Shown here one piece after another: positions 26,694 through 38,800 of a stretch of DNA of 64,000 nt. Where the stretch lies: the NCBI GenBank assembly GCA_002633005.1, contig NMRA01000245.1, positions 186,001-250,000 on the forward strand. Reading direction: 5' to 3'. The translations under genes were made by a program, and so were the position numbers. How positions within the stretch are numbered: position 1 is the first letter of the stretch; each line of letters opens with the position of its first letter. This stretch comes from Phoronis australis (Eukaryota; Phoronida; Phoronidae). The notes beneath the pieces are model-generated. The model saw only the letters and a list, made by a program, of their open reading frames with translations, made no database searches and had not been told where the DNA came from.

Positions 26694-28532
26694 CTCAAAA
26701 GGAGGGATGGTGGTGGCATACTTCAACTACATACTCCCCATGTGGACTTTGCTGGAGCATTCCCTATTTACTTTGTAAGCCAATACTAGCACAAATTACT
26801 TTATTGACATCTGGTCTAAGTTATCTCCACATGTTAAGCAGGTATTTTCAGTGAAAAAAAGTAAGATATTTCAGGAAGCAATACCAGCCAACAAAAGCGT
26901 TTAGCCACTGACCAATTCTGCAGCTTCCCTAAACATAAATTTTTCAACCTCAATTTCAACCAGTTCTTTGATGTACTATTTCTGAGCGGACTCACAAAAT
27001 GTCAACAATTTCCAAGACATGCTTGGCAGTTCTAAAGCCGAGAGTCAACAGGCAGCCAATTTCTGGTCAAAAACAACAATGGGCAACAGTGGGTGCAAAT
27101 GTAGATAGATTTGTCCAAAAACTGCCTGGTACTGGTACCGTGCAAGAAGTCTACACCGTAATTCATACACAGACCTAGACATAAAACCGTGCCACACAAC
27201 ATGTTCACTAGGAAATACAACAATAATTTTTCTGATGACACACAACAGTCTGAATAAACGAAGTAGATTTTACCTGCCATGACCTTTTGATCATGTGACA
27301 TTTAATTGAGAACCACATGGGGAAACACTACACTATAAATCTGGCTCAGCGTTTTCACCAATCGGTCAAGTAGCTTAGCTGTGAGTGTTTTTGGTGTAAT
27401 TACCAACTCCCACAGGATGGAACCATTTGGAAGGTCAATCTGAGTACATGGAAGGCTGGACAAATCAACATCTTAACCATTCAAATATCAAGACTGATAG
27501 TCGCCACTATGTAGACACATTCATACGACACACACGATCAATAACTGGCATTTAACACTGTACACTTGTACAATCCAAACACACCAGAGATCGGCTGCAG
27601 ACTAAAACGTACTGGACACGCAAGTCAATGTTTGCATTCATATCTCATATTAACCACAAAATGACACCAATGTGTTCGAAATCAAGTTGCTAGTGCTCAC
27701 AGTAGATCAGACAGGCAGAAATCGGTGATTACTTCAACACTGAGATAAAAAGAATATTCATGTATATCACTACACAGCTTTATGGATTCATGAATTTCGG
27801 GAACCAAATTTCACAGAACACCTCTTAGCCATACAGTTGAAGACTAGAATTGTGAATTTCTGTGACACGCAGTTGCATAAAGGTCTCTCTAAACACCTGG
27901 GTAACAGTAACAGGCAAAACATCTGTGACCCATTGTTGCCACCAGAAGCGGACGAGTAGATTTTTTTACAAGGTGCCCAACCAAGGTGACATCCATGACC
28001 CAGTGATGCACGAGATTTAATAGGTGGATATGAAGTTATGAACCATACTCCCTACCCCCCACAGAAAACAGGGACCACCCTTCTTTCTGATCCATATGGT
28101 CAACATGAGTGTTCTGATCTTCTGGTACTCTAAAGCTTCTCTAAATCGCTTTCTAACAGACAATTGTCTCTTGCTGGTCAGTTAGGACACTCGACTCACA
28201 CAGCCGTGACTCCCTGTTCAACTCTGACCATGGTCAGGTACTTTTCTATATAGCAATACACAATTGCATTCTGGCACATTGATACAGAAGGGAGCAGGTT
28301 GCTACCACAGACATGGAGACATAATCCTGGCATTGTGAATTCAGTTGCAGACAATTTGGCCTGCTTTACTTGAGTCAACACTGCTGAACACACTGACTTG
28401 CATGAGTCAATGATATAATATGGCTCACACACGTGGCAGGCTACACCTAAACCTAGTTTCTCGCGAGAAAATAAAGATCTCACAACGAAACTTCACAAAA
28501 TCACGCAAGTGAAAGACAAGCGTTTTGGTAGT

Positions 28533-28661
28533 ACACTCGGGAGCTTATTAGCTTGCCTTAGCAAAATGGCAGCCATTGACGTGATTAGTCGGTGAGGTGG
28601 AAAGTTGAATTTTGGGATTGAACTCAGTATTTCCATTCCTCAAGAGAATTTCATGACACGT
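28533..28661. repeat. Dispersed repeat, second copy (see 6.7 kb)
   Basis: It repeats ACTCGGGAG, AGCAAAATGGCAGCCA, GTGATTAGTCGGTGAG and GTTGAATTTTGGGATT in the order seen at 6691-6800. Confidence 0.55.
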
Positions 28662-29465
28662 GTTCAATCAGTCCCCGAAATTCAACCCAACTCTTGGTAG
28701 CGATATTCCAATCTCTTCTGCCATGGGACAAAAGCAATGTCACGTAACTGGTCCTCCCAACAAGGGACACATGGTGGTTACCGCAACACCATAATTGTCT
28801 GTTGCCACTCAATAATGATGGCACTTTTATAAGGTCAATCTATACTACGATGGTACTAGTTCGTAGCAAATGGCTCCACAGCACGGATGCAAACCCTAAC
28901 TCAAACAGGTTACAGCAGAATTGGACCTTGAGTAAGTAGCTACGGCTCCAAAAAAATGGACTTTTGTACAAAATAACGACAAAGTAAACACATTCTCTAT
29001 TGATCTTTTTAATAAACTGAAAGTAAATATCAGGTTTGTCAACTCAGTACGGTCTCAAATAAGGAAGTGAACACAGACAGAAAGATGACTTGGGCCTAAA
29101 GTTAACACGACTGCATGCTTACTAGCAGGAGCCAGGCCAGTGGTAGGCAGTGTTAGGAAGGCCAGCCGTCAAGTTACAAGCATTGCATGTGCTTGACGGA
29201 CAACTGGACAACGAAATCATGAATCATGCTATAGAACAGGTGATCCAACTCCAAGGAACACTAACACCATTTACAATCAGAAAACTGCAGGAAAACACCT
29301 TCGCACAAATAATCACATGAACAATACACACGAATGAACAACAATGTCATAGCTGTTCTTGCAACAAATGAAGGTAAAGACACATTGATTATGAAGTTGT
29401 AGTTATTGGAAAAAGCATATAGACTATCTGGTTCTGAACAACACAATACCAGTAAATAAAATGCT

Positions 29466-29836
29466 GTCCACATGCAGACTTACCCTAGAACAATTTACGC
29501 CAGGAACAAGTTGTTGCTAGGGACGCTATTTAAACAAGCGCAACTTGCCCCGCTTGAGACAACTAACTCCACGTTTTCGAGGTGGGGTAACTTGTTCCAG
29601 GGTAACTAGCGACACTTGTAATCGCAGGTAGGGCGGAAGGAATTACCAGCTACGGTTACATACAGACGAGGTTTTTCTTGAGCGCTGTGCTGGCATTATG
29701 TTTCATTGTCATGCACTAAGAAACAACTTCTGCCTTACCCTAGTAGTCATCGGATAAGTGCGTGTGGACGCTGCCCTTAAAAGTGGGGTAAGTTGCACTA
29801 GTGCAAGTTGTTCTAGGGTAGGCTGTGTGTGGATGG
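29466..29836. mobile_element. TIR element, family 4, best-preserved copy
   Basis: The left end GTCCACATGCAGACTTACCC, continuing TAGAACA, is the reverse complement (with few changes) of the right end TTGTTCTAGGGTAGGCTGTG, continuing TGTGGA. The roughly 370-bp interior is non-coding and repeats ACTTGCCCCGCTTGAGACAA, GGTGGGGTAACTTGTTCCAG and AAGTGGGGTAAGTTGCACTA. It is too small to encode a transposase. Confidence 0.8.
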
Positions 29837-32023
29837 TACATTACATACAGGTCCTAAGAATATTGGCAAAATGAACGTATTTCGATACTGTATTTCGATA
29901 CTGTGATAACGCTGAGTTTGTAAACTGAAACCATTATTGTAACCCTGATTAACTCTTGCCACAAAAGCAGAAATGTGCTTAACAGTCAAGTCAGGTACAC
30001 TAGACTTTCGATTGACTTGGAATTACGCTTTTGGCAAGGTACCAGTACAGATAAAAGTGTGAATATCAGAGACTGATCATGTGATACTGGAAACAGTCAG
30101 CTTTTGAGAAGACGAAAAGGTAATTTCTCTGTTACACATGTAAAATGCCTCAAGTCGGTAATCACAAACACTGTAATTTTAAATGCCTTTTCAAGAACAT
30201 GTCCGCCTATGCCACTTGCTGCAAAGAATTGCCTCCTGTTCAGTCAGTGGCGATAATAGTCACCAGTTCCTGATGATCAACCACTACTGCATCCTGAAAG
30301 TCTGTCAGGCAAGGAACAAATTGACAGCGAGGCCATCACATTAGTTTGCCCACAAGAGAACTTGCCTGACCAGATACTTCAGAACCAGGTTTTATAACAT
30401 AAATGAACACCACACCAGAGGTATAGAAAACAGAATGACTCTAACGAAACACTGGGAGGTTTGATCATGTACAGTAGTAGTAATTAGCATGAGTTCAATT
30501 GAGATTTTGGGAATGACCTCATATCTTAAGACCCTTTCACACTAACGTTGACGCATTAATGTTTTGGGGAGTTGCGGTCAGTATGAACAGTTAACTTCGG
30601 TCCTGGATCGAAGTGGCAGCTAACTTCACAGTAACAATGGCGCGTTGATGCTACGGTGCAGAATGAACGGTCAATTTCGATCCCATCAAAGTTATCGCCA
30701 GGGACTACTGTCATCGTCAACAATTAAAGGACAGTGTCATCGCTAATAGTTGCATACATCTGACAGCAAAATCAGATGAAGTGAACCATTCCCATCCTTC
30801 TGACAGTGCTTACAAGACTCAAAACAAAGACGATAACCTTGTGCTCCCCAATTTTAGAACTAATCTCAAAATATGACTGTTTCTCTTAAAATCTAGCATT
30901 GTTAGAGGTCAGACTTTAGTGTCAAGTACCTATCACAAGTATACTTGTTCAGTATTGGAAACACACACCTGTAGGTTATCACCGTTGTAATTGAATCAAT
31001 CTCAAAGTTTGTCTGTCATTGAAATTAGCAAATTTTCAGGGTGACCAGTATCAAGATTGTTTTCTCAATATCCTCGTTGAGCACCCAACTTTACTGGTGA
31101 CGGTGTGGTTTGTTTATGGACCCTAGAATTCTTTACATATGGTTAACAACTTAAAAATCATTTCTTGGATGCCACCTGTTAAATTCACAACCTTCAGTGT
31201 ACTTGTTAAAGTTTCCTATATTAATAAGCTTTGTCACAAACAAAACATAAAGATAATCACACGATTGCATGTGAGGCATGCGTTAGATTGTCCTAACCTT
31301 TCAGCATATTGTGGTATTTTGACATAATTAGTTTTACATGTATTGACAATACATACAAAAATGATGACCACCTATAGGCCTAACAGATCGGAATCCTGAT
31401 TCTGCCTTCTAAACATTTGCAATGTAATCACTCCAAAAATACATGTACAAAAAATCCACATAAGCTTTGAAACTACAGTAACTTATTCCAAGACACACTG
31501 CCACATCAACAGTTATAGCCTAAGGCCATGACACATTCAGAAAACAAGAACATTGCTTGCAATTTCATCAACCAAATCCTTCCAGAACAAGCACGAAGCT
31601 GACTGCAAGAAATGGTAATGTTCTACTGCCAAGGCCTACAATAAATTTTCACATTTCGTCAAAAACTAGCTCAAACTGATCAGTGAGCTCCAAGCCAACA
31701 GACCATACATAAACACAAGCATGTCATGCAATATGTGACAAATAACAAAACGTTCATGGAGCCACGCTGCTTTTTGGTCGGCAGGGTGACGATTGGTGAC
31801 TGGCTCTGGATTTTCAGAATGACCACAAATGACGATCGACCACGTTTTCAAAACTAAAATCATAATTCCGCGGCGTTGTAGGCTACAAGGATTTTTGCCA
31901 ATACCCAACTCCATCATACTAAACAAACACACGCCCTTGACAATTCCACACACACTAACGGCGCATTCTGCCACAAACACTGCAATGTTCTTTCATACAA
32001 ATCATCAAAAACGTTAGGCCTAC

Positions 32024-32179
32024 CTGTAAATCGGGCAGGGAAGCATTTTTGTGCGAGACGGCTCGAATAACTCCGGCCCTCCAATCCCAGTCACAAATTC
32101 TGGATATTTTTAACTTTCCTTGACTCCTAAGAGAAAGAAAGCGTTTCCCAACTATCTCCTCTCGGTACTTAAACGCCAT
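32024..32179 (-). CDS. KDM3: KDM3/JMJD1-type histone demethylase, first coding exon
   Basis: Fifty-two codons starting at an ATG in a good Kozak context (GATACCATGG) and ending at a donor GTAGGC in phase 0. The reading includes IVGKRFLSL, ICDWDWRAGVIRAVSHKN and PDLQ. This aligns in order with the N-terminus of vertebrate KDM3A (V-G-R-R-F-L-S-L, then W-x-x-G-x-I-R-A-V-S-H, then D-L-K) and more weakly with KDM3B and JMJD1C. Family members are nuclear Fe(II)/2-oxoglutarate JmjC enzymes that remove mono- and dimethyl marks from H3K9. The exon alone carries no catalytic residue. The frame stays open upstream to another ATG at 32269, adding 30 residues, but homology begins only after the inner ATG. 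Later exons were not found in the window. The exon is divergent from, and about 620 bp from, the REEP start. Confidence 0.82.
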
Positions 32180-32313
32180 GGTATCCGTCAGGTGTCCATT
32201 TTGTAAAGAAATCCGGTGAAATTCTGCCAGTTTTAAAATAAATTTCAAAGGAATGCGAACACTGCCCAAGCTTTGAGTATAGCGTAGGAATATTTAACCA
32301 TCAAAACACGATA

Positions 32314-32327
32314 AGGTCATGAGGTCA
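32314..32327 (+). promoter_or_regulatory. AGGTCA direct repeat, 2-bp spacer (DR2)
   Basis: AGGTCA TG AGGTCA consists of two perfect nuclear-receptor half-sites in direct orientation separated by two bases. DR2 elements are classically bound by RAR/RXR heterodimers and some other receptors. It lies 135 bp upstream of the KDM3 ATG. Binding is inferred from motif identity only. Confidence 0.5.
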
Positions 32328-32664
32328 AAAAGTTACTATAGTGTGCATACGCGAGCATTTACCAGAATATAGTTCATTGTTTATTTTTTATCTAAAGCAA
32401 ATTAACTTCAAAAGTATCACTAAATTCTGGTGTAATTGGTGTTTTATTGGTTTTCTGCACCTGTAAAACAAAACGTTTATTCATATTTGTAAAGGTCTAT
32501 ATTAGAGTTTGTTTTGTTCTTCCATAGATTGAACATCAGCATCAAATACTCGAGTTACAAACCACTTGCTTAGTAAATTAACGCGACAAGCTTTACTTCA
32601 CTTTTTATTTCATACAACTAACTCAGTCTCGGAAATATGAAATTTGATGTTCAAAGTCGGATAT

Positions 32665-32688
32665 CACGTGACATATTTTTGACGTCAC
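32665..32688. promoter_or_regulatory. Paired TCACGTGA E-box and TGACGTCA CRE
   Basis: Two perfect 8-bp palindromes, TCACGTGA at 32665-32672 and TGACGTCA at 32681-32688, have starts 16 bp apart. The first suits USF, TFE/MITF or Myc-type bHLH-zip factors, the second CREB/ATF. They lie 113 to 136 bp upstream of the REEP ATG and can act in both directions because both are symmetric. Confidence 0.6.
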
Positions 32689-32800
32689 ATTTCAAAATGG
32701 AATCTTCGTTTTGTTCATAGCTTTTGCTGTTGCTGATGTTTTTTTAATAGCACACTCAAGGTTTTACTCGCTTGAATACCTCGCCAAGAAAGTGTTGGAG

Positions 32801-32832
32801 ATGGTGTCGGCTATCATTTCTCGGCTAATCAT
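32801..32832 (+). CDS. REEP: REEP exon 1
   Basis: It encodes [10 protein letters not shown] plus two bases and ends at donor GTGCGT. The joined codon (AT+A) gives isoleucine. The open frame also extends upstream to an ATG at 32711 (30 more residues), but family homology starts at the inner ATG. Confidence 0.88.
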
Positions 32833-35800
32833 GTGCGTACTCGTCTTTGTATTGAATTTATCTTGTGAATTCATTGTCATTATTCATTGCTCAGTTTCTT
32901 ACCGAGTTTCGCCTCGATCTGGTACCGTGTCGTTGTAGAATGCAGTGTTTTTGGCTACCTGTCGTTTTCTCCTGGGTTTATGTCCACTTGGTAGATTCAG
33001 TTGAAGACACTTAGTGTGAAAATGTAAATCAGAACTGTGTGATTTGACGTTGACCTTTGTCTGCTTTGTCGAGCTTCACTCCAAAATTCAGTTCAATGTT
33101 TTGAGTTCCTAAACAGTTTACTAGGGCTAGGCTAAACACAGCCAAGACTACTAAACATGGAGCCCCTCGGTTGCCTGGATAGGGGCTACAATACTTCCCT
33201 TTGCTTTCTGTATGGTACTTATTTCATCCCATGTATTTTAAACGGGCAGTGGGTGAAATCCACTCTCCAACTAAGATGGTTTTCACATCGTCAAGAAAAA
33301 CATTGTTGCATTGTACACTAAAAATTAACACTTCAAAGCGATTAATTTCTTCAGCGATTCTTTCTGGTTGTGTGCATACTTTTGATGAAACATGTCTACG
33401 GTAATGTTGGTCGCTGTTAACTTTTTCAACACATATGATAACCACAAAGTATTCAACTGATTTCACGTGAGTTCGGCAAGGACTGGCAAGAGACTGAGCA
33501 AAGTGCATGACCTGGCGTGTGACACTTACAAAATAGCATGGGAAGATATCAGATGGAGTTCGTAAGATTTGTGTCCCTTGAACTTTTTGTTCGTCAACAG
33601 GCGCGATTTCATGTAACTTCCTCAAAATGGAACCCAGTGTCAGTGAGGGAAGCTTGAATGAACCGTGACAGATTTTCATGGATATGTTTATGTTATGTTG
33701 ACTAAATTGAATCCAGAGTCATGGTATGTGTTAATTATTCTCCATGTGCATGCATGTTTCATTTGATTTTAATCGCTGTATTTTGAGATAAGTAACTTTT
33801 TATAATGGGTGTACTATTGCCCCTGTATGCCTGCATCGTTCAGGGTGATGTAATTGCCAAAGTCAAGACAATAACCTAGTGTCAAACCCTTCAACTAAAA
33901 GACAGTGGCTGCTTGTCAAGCGATTTAGTTTGGGTTTATTGAACTGTACATCGCGTCGGAAAGCAATTTTCAACGGACATGAGATCATTGCCAGAACTTT
34001 CGACACTCCTTATCCATACCTGGTAGTGTCCTGAAATTTGCCCTCAGTGAAGCTGTCCTTGTGTTTGAATGTGTGCCAGGCCAGTCACATCTCTCCATAT
34101 CTGCCACTGGGCGATCAGTTTTTCTCTACAGGTCTTGGATAAGACCGTAATTGGGCGCTAGTGAATAAGTCTGCAGGATAAATAGGCAGAGCTCATACGT
34201 AGGTCCCCAGCTTGTCATATATTTAGCTTAACCAGTTGACCTAAAGAATGCTTGTTCGCAGCCAAGTTATTCACACCGGCATTGAAGGGATGCAACAGAA
34301 CCAGAACTGAAAGATCACCAAAGTTGATTTTGAAGCTTTGTTGATCTTCTGTTATACCTTTGGGTTTGTTTTTGCATCTGAAGGAGAGTCAGTGGCCCTG
34401 CACCAGAACCAATGACTTTTAGTTGTTATGCTTCAAGTTCAATTGAGTCGCATGCTTTCAGCCAGTTAGATTTTTATTGATGCAAATTTGAGACACTGCT
34501 AAAATGTGGAATCATTCTGTGACGTTTCCGGCCATGTTACGGAAGACCAAGGGGAGAAAATAAAACCTCCCTGTAACTTGGGGGCAATGGACATGTTCCT
34601 GCCAGTAAATTGCTACGCTATTTCATAATTTCGTGTTCAAAGTCTGAAAGACTGGCGTGCCCAACATCATTTACACAGATTTTACTGTTGGTTTGGTCGA
34701 ATGAGCTAAAGAGTAATTGCTTGCAGGCTGAGTCAATTAATCACACTTTACACAGCTACTATGTCACTGACTGTCACTTCACTTCTGATCTTTAGCTATA
34801 TCGCAGATTCACGACAATCTGGTGGGTTCTAATCTGCAATCTATTAATTCATAATTTTCTGTGATTTTTTGCAAACAGACCCTCCCCCCAAATATAGGCT
34901 CACGATGCTATTATCCACGGGTTTCATGTTTATCATGGTTGGTGGAATCTTCTTGATGGTGAACTTTCAGACACAAGAGAAACATTGACAACTGCAACAT
35001 GAAAGTTGTAGGTAGCTGAGCACTGGGACACTTACCGAAGGAAATCTCAGGAATGTGTTTTGATTTCTGTGGGAAGCATCGGAAATTTGGTGTTCTTTGG
35101 TGCTTTTCTTAAGGTGTATGGTTGTGATGAAACAAGAAAGTTGTTAAAGGTCAGTTTCCAGCATACAAACATAACAGTCAGACTCAGACTTCCAGAATGA
35201 TTGCTTCACTGTCTGTCACAGTATATGTTTGTAAAACCCGTTGCAAGATACCGAATATTCAATTAGTCTGCTATTATATAACATCTTAATTAAGGCAGAC
35301 AGATTTTCAAGTAGAGAAACATTTTTTTGTGACTTATCCTGTTACACATGTTCTGTTTAAAGTCCCAATTTTTCTAATATAAGTGGAGGCTCGTATTTAG
35401 GGTACTATAAAGGTAAAAAATATGCTAGTTTCTAGGAAAAAAGCAGTACGCATGAAAAAATGAGTTGACTTGGAACTTAGTGGAAAATCTTGAGACTATT
35501 TAATTGATTTCTTCTCTCCCTCCCTGCCTCGCAAATTCCTCCCATCCTCCCTCCATCCCTAGGTCCCTCCATCTCGCCTTCCCTCCCTCCCTTCTCTCTC
35601 TGATGTGACCATAATCTCAGTTCCTACACATTGTGCCTTGACCTAGTCTAACCTTCTTCAAGCACCTTTTGTTTGCAGAAAAACACTTTTGTAAGCCATC
35701 AATGTCTTGAAACCTTCCATCTCTAATGTAGATACCTTCTGTATGCAGGAATAACTTTTTGGAGGTGATAGTCAATGCTGATGGGGAAAGGGGCTATACA

Positions 35801-38800
35801 GATGGGGAGGCCTATCTATAGGAACATCGCTATTTTGTAGCTGAGCTGTAGCTGGTTATAAGGATGTAGTCTGTGTACAGATCGCATTTCATTGGGGCAG
35901 ACAGTGTGGTGGAATTGCTGGTGTCCTTGATCCAAAGGCTTGATTGAGCAAATGGGTTTTATGCCTTGTCTAAACTGATGTTTGGAATCAATTTACATTT
36001 AATCAATTTATCCTAATTGGTGTAAGGATATGCAGGGCCATATTTTCAACTTTATGTCGAATCCGGTTTGGACACTGTGTCTCCTGGTTGAAGAATCTGA
36101 TTCATACTCACTTCTCATCTTGGACAGAGGTAGACTCTAGAATCTAGATCTGTACATGAGCAAGTATACGTCACACTTCCACGTCACGCTGCTCAAAGAA
36201 GTGAATGTGTTTGGGTTATATAGACTTGAAACCACATCCACAAGCAGGTTCTGCTTGAATCAACTCACGGCTCCTAAATTGATTTAAACCTTGACCAATT
36301 TTAAATCGATTTTAAATGTTTGGAGTAAACGAGGGGGGGGAGGGGGAGAGGGGTTTAAACAGTTGTTGCTAGGTATTTCCTCCTCTGAAACGAGTTCTTG
36401 AGTTTCCCAGGTAGAGATAGTGAGGGGAGATATGCTATAGAAAGCTATCACTTCATAGAGAGAATGCAAGAAACAAAACCTTGGTTACAAGCCTTTGGTG
36501 GGTGGGGGGGGGGGGAATGAGGTTGTTTCAATTCCATCTTTTACTTGTTATGATTTCTAGTGCACCAAGAACCAAATTATTTGCTTCTTCTTACATTACA
36601 GTTGATAATGATCGACAGTCTTGGTCCAGAACACTAAATTGTAATTGCCTAGTGGATACACATTTAATTGACCATTAATGACCAAGTTGGCAGCAAATTT
36701 TCTTAAAGTTCAAGTGTCATTGATCTCAACACTCTGACTCATTCTTCGTCCTACCACTCTCGCTCTTGTGTTGACGCATGTTGCAACAGCCGCCCATTTT
36801 TTTACAATAGTCATGAGAACGTGAACACATCGACGCAGAATTTGCATTTGGACAAGATCCCCGATCATACTTTTCTGGCATTGTGCATGTGTGTTGGCAA
36901 TGTTCGCTAGATGGCGGTAGAACAGCCTCCCGTTCAGTAACGCGAGGACCTCGCTAAAAAGCAAGACTTCGTGAGATTACGTGAGATGTTGCCGTGTGCT
37001 TTAAATGAGAACTCGTGACTTTGGCTAGATTTTGGCTAGATCCTAGTGTTACTGAACGCACGCCAGTTGGTGGACAATGCTCAGCGCCATCTACTGTTTA
37101 CTTGTGTGATTTAAATTGGCTTCATCATAAGCGCGATTTATAATGAACAGCTATCTCATAACATTTTTATCATTTGAATAATGTAATCATCCTTTGTTAA
37201 TTGAAAAATGGCTTTTTGACAATTATTTTATGCGAAATCAAGAGAATATTGTACCTTCAGTCAATGATATTGTCATGTTTCACAAATACAGTCCCAAATA
37301 CTATCATCTACCAGTGCTCAAGGATCAGTGTTTGTTATAGGTTATGTTTTTCCTGTTGTTACAGACTGGTGTTTGGCACTCTGTATCCTGGCTATGCTTC
37401 ATACAAGGCTGTTAAAACCAAGAATGTGAAAGAATACGTAAGTGTCCAATCTTTATCTCTGACTCTATCTCTCTTTAGTTCTGTAAAAATGTTGGCATAT
37501 ACCACAGATTGTATTTTTTGGGTGTTCTCCACAACCTGTTTTGACTTGTCAGTGCATTGAGTTTGAACTTTGTTGTGACAAGTGTGGCTTAATGTGTTGA
37601 TTTTGAAAAACTACCCAAGGAGTTAGAAGCATGGGGAGATTAGTCATTTCTTAAGAAAATGGGACATTTTGGACTGTTGGTACCAGTTCAGTGCATTTAT
37701 TGCAAAATTTAATTCACAAACTTCCCACAGTATGAACATGGATTTTCAAACATAAATTTTGTAATTCCAATTGAGTTTGAGTTTTCTGTTTTGGAGAACA
37801 TTTTTTTTTGCCTTTATTTCAGATATTTTCATAGCTTACATCCTCAGTTGCCATTTTGTTCAATAACTACAGATTTGGTTGGTAAATTAACCCTTAAACA
37901 GGGTTGGAAGTCTGCAGTGTAAGTGTAGAATCAAGTTCTATACACATCGAGCTCAAATTGCACATTGAATATCAACCTGCGATTGCTTGAACACCTTTAT
38001 CTTAAGAAATAATACGGGGAATATAACTGCACGGAAATCAAGCCCTTCGAAGGAACTTATTCTCTTGAAGATTTGACTTTTTACTTTTCGCTTGTTGCTC
38101 CGCCATTTGCATTTTTAACCTACCAGTGAACTCACGAACTAAAGCATTCACTGGGCTCATTGGCTGGCATTCGGGTCACTGCTTGACACGTTAGGTAAAA
38201 AGTCTAAGAGAAGAAGATGGCAGACGATTTGATTTGTTGCTGTTAGAGGAAGGTGAAAAGAGACGAAAGATAACCAGTAAGACTGTCTGCGGTTTTCTAA
38301 ACATGTCGAGGGAATTTGATTTGGTTAGTACTAACACACTGAACAAGAATTTTCCTCCCATTCTTTTGGTTTACATCCATTTCACCAAGTGGTGACCTTC
38401 AGGTCTGTTTAAGAGCTGAGTATTGGCTATTTCCACCCTTAGCTCTGCAGAGCACTCTGCTTGAACTCTTCACTGTACTATTGGGTAAACAAACCGACTG
38501 GGATTTTGTTCATATATGTTTTCCTAAGTACCCAGTTGAGATATAACTGACCCTGGATGTGGTTGACCAGCTAGAAATGTGAATACATTGCCAAACCTGC
38601 TCTCAGTTCCTTCTTCACTTAGATGCGAGGTTATTTCTGGGCTTTGAAAGAATTTAGAGCATTCTTTATTGCACTGCAAGTTGACTTGTCATAGGGTTTT
38701 TTTACACGTGGAACCTAATCTCAAGAAATAAGCCGTCAGTTATCCCCAAGCCAAGAAGTTGTTTCTCTTTTGAATAAGTTGAAATTAAAAACTGTTTTAT

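Larger units (their letters stand above)
1..32023. other. Repeat-rich non-coding stretch, probably KDM3 intron DNA
   Basis: No exon here can be assigned to a known protein. The stretch lies 3' of the KDM3 first exon on the minus strand, so all or part should be KDM3 intron 1 and later introns, which is inference. I looked on the minus strand for the expected second exon (a V-E-F-D core followed by W-x-x-R-x-W) and for the JmjC iron-binding region, and recognised neither. What can be seen is copies of five small inverted-repeat transposon families, a 31-bp triple minisatellite, other short tandem repeats, G-runs near 5460, 10125 and 15847, and a few weak splice-bounded open segments (4769-4932, 15062-15102, 26651-26693, all minus strand). 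A degenerate GAT-rich tract lies at about 1295-1435. Confidence 0.5.
32180..32800. promoter_or_regulatory. Divergent KDM3-REEP promoter region
   Basis: These 621 bases separate the two start codons, so both 5' UTRs and both core promoters must lie here unless distal first exons exist. No clear TATA box is placed for either gene. The recognisable sites are TCACGTGA, TGACGTCA and an AGGTCA direct repeat, listed separately. The layout fits a shared bidirectional promoter. This is inference from arrangement, and transcription start sites cannot be read from sequence. Confidence 0.65.
32833..37364 (+). other. REEP intron 1
   Basis: The 4.5-kb intron contains a minus-strand open frame (33224-33679), a pyrimidine tract (35512-35604), G-runs near 36330 and 36507, and a family 2 MITE (36932-37057). 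No other exon was recognised. Confidence 0.8.

Noticed and set aside
30530-30720. Two similar GATCGAAG/ATGAACGGTCAA blocks
   Set aside because: The likeness is short and broken. I could not define repeat ends.
1-32023. Further KDM3 exons, including the JmjC domain
   Set aside because: I looked on the minus strand for the V-E-F-D/W-x-x-R-x-W second exon and for the JmjC iron-binding region and saw neither. The exons are too diverged for me, very short, or beyond the window.
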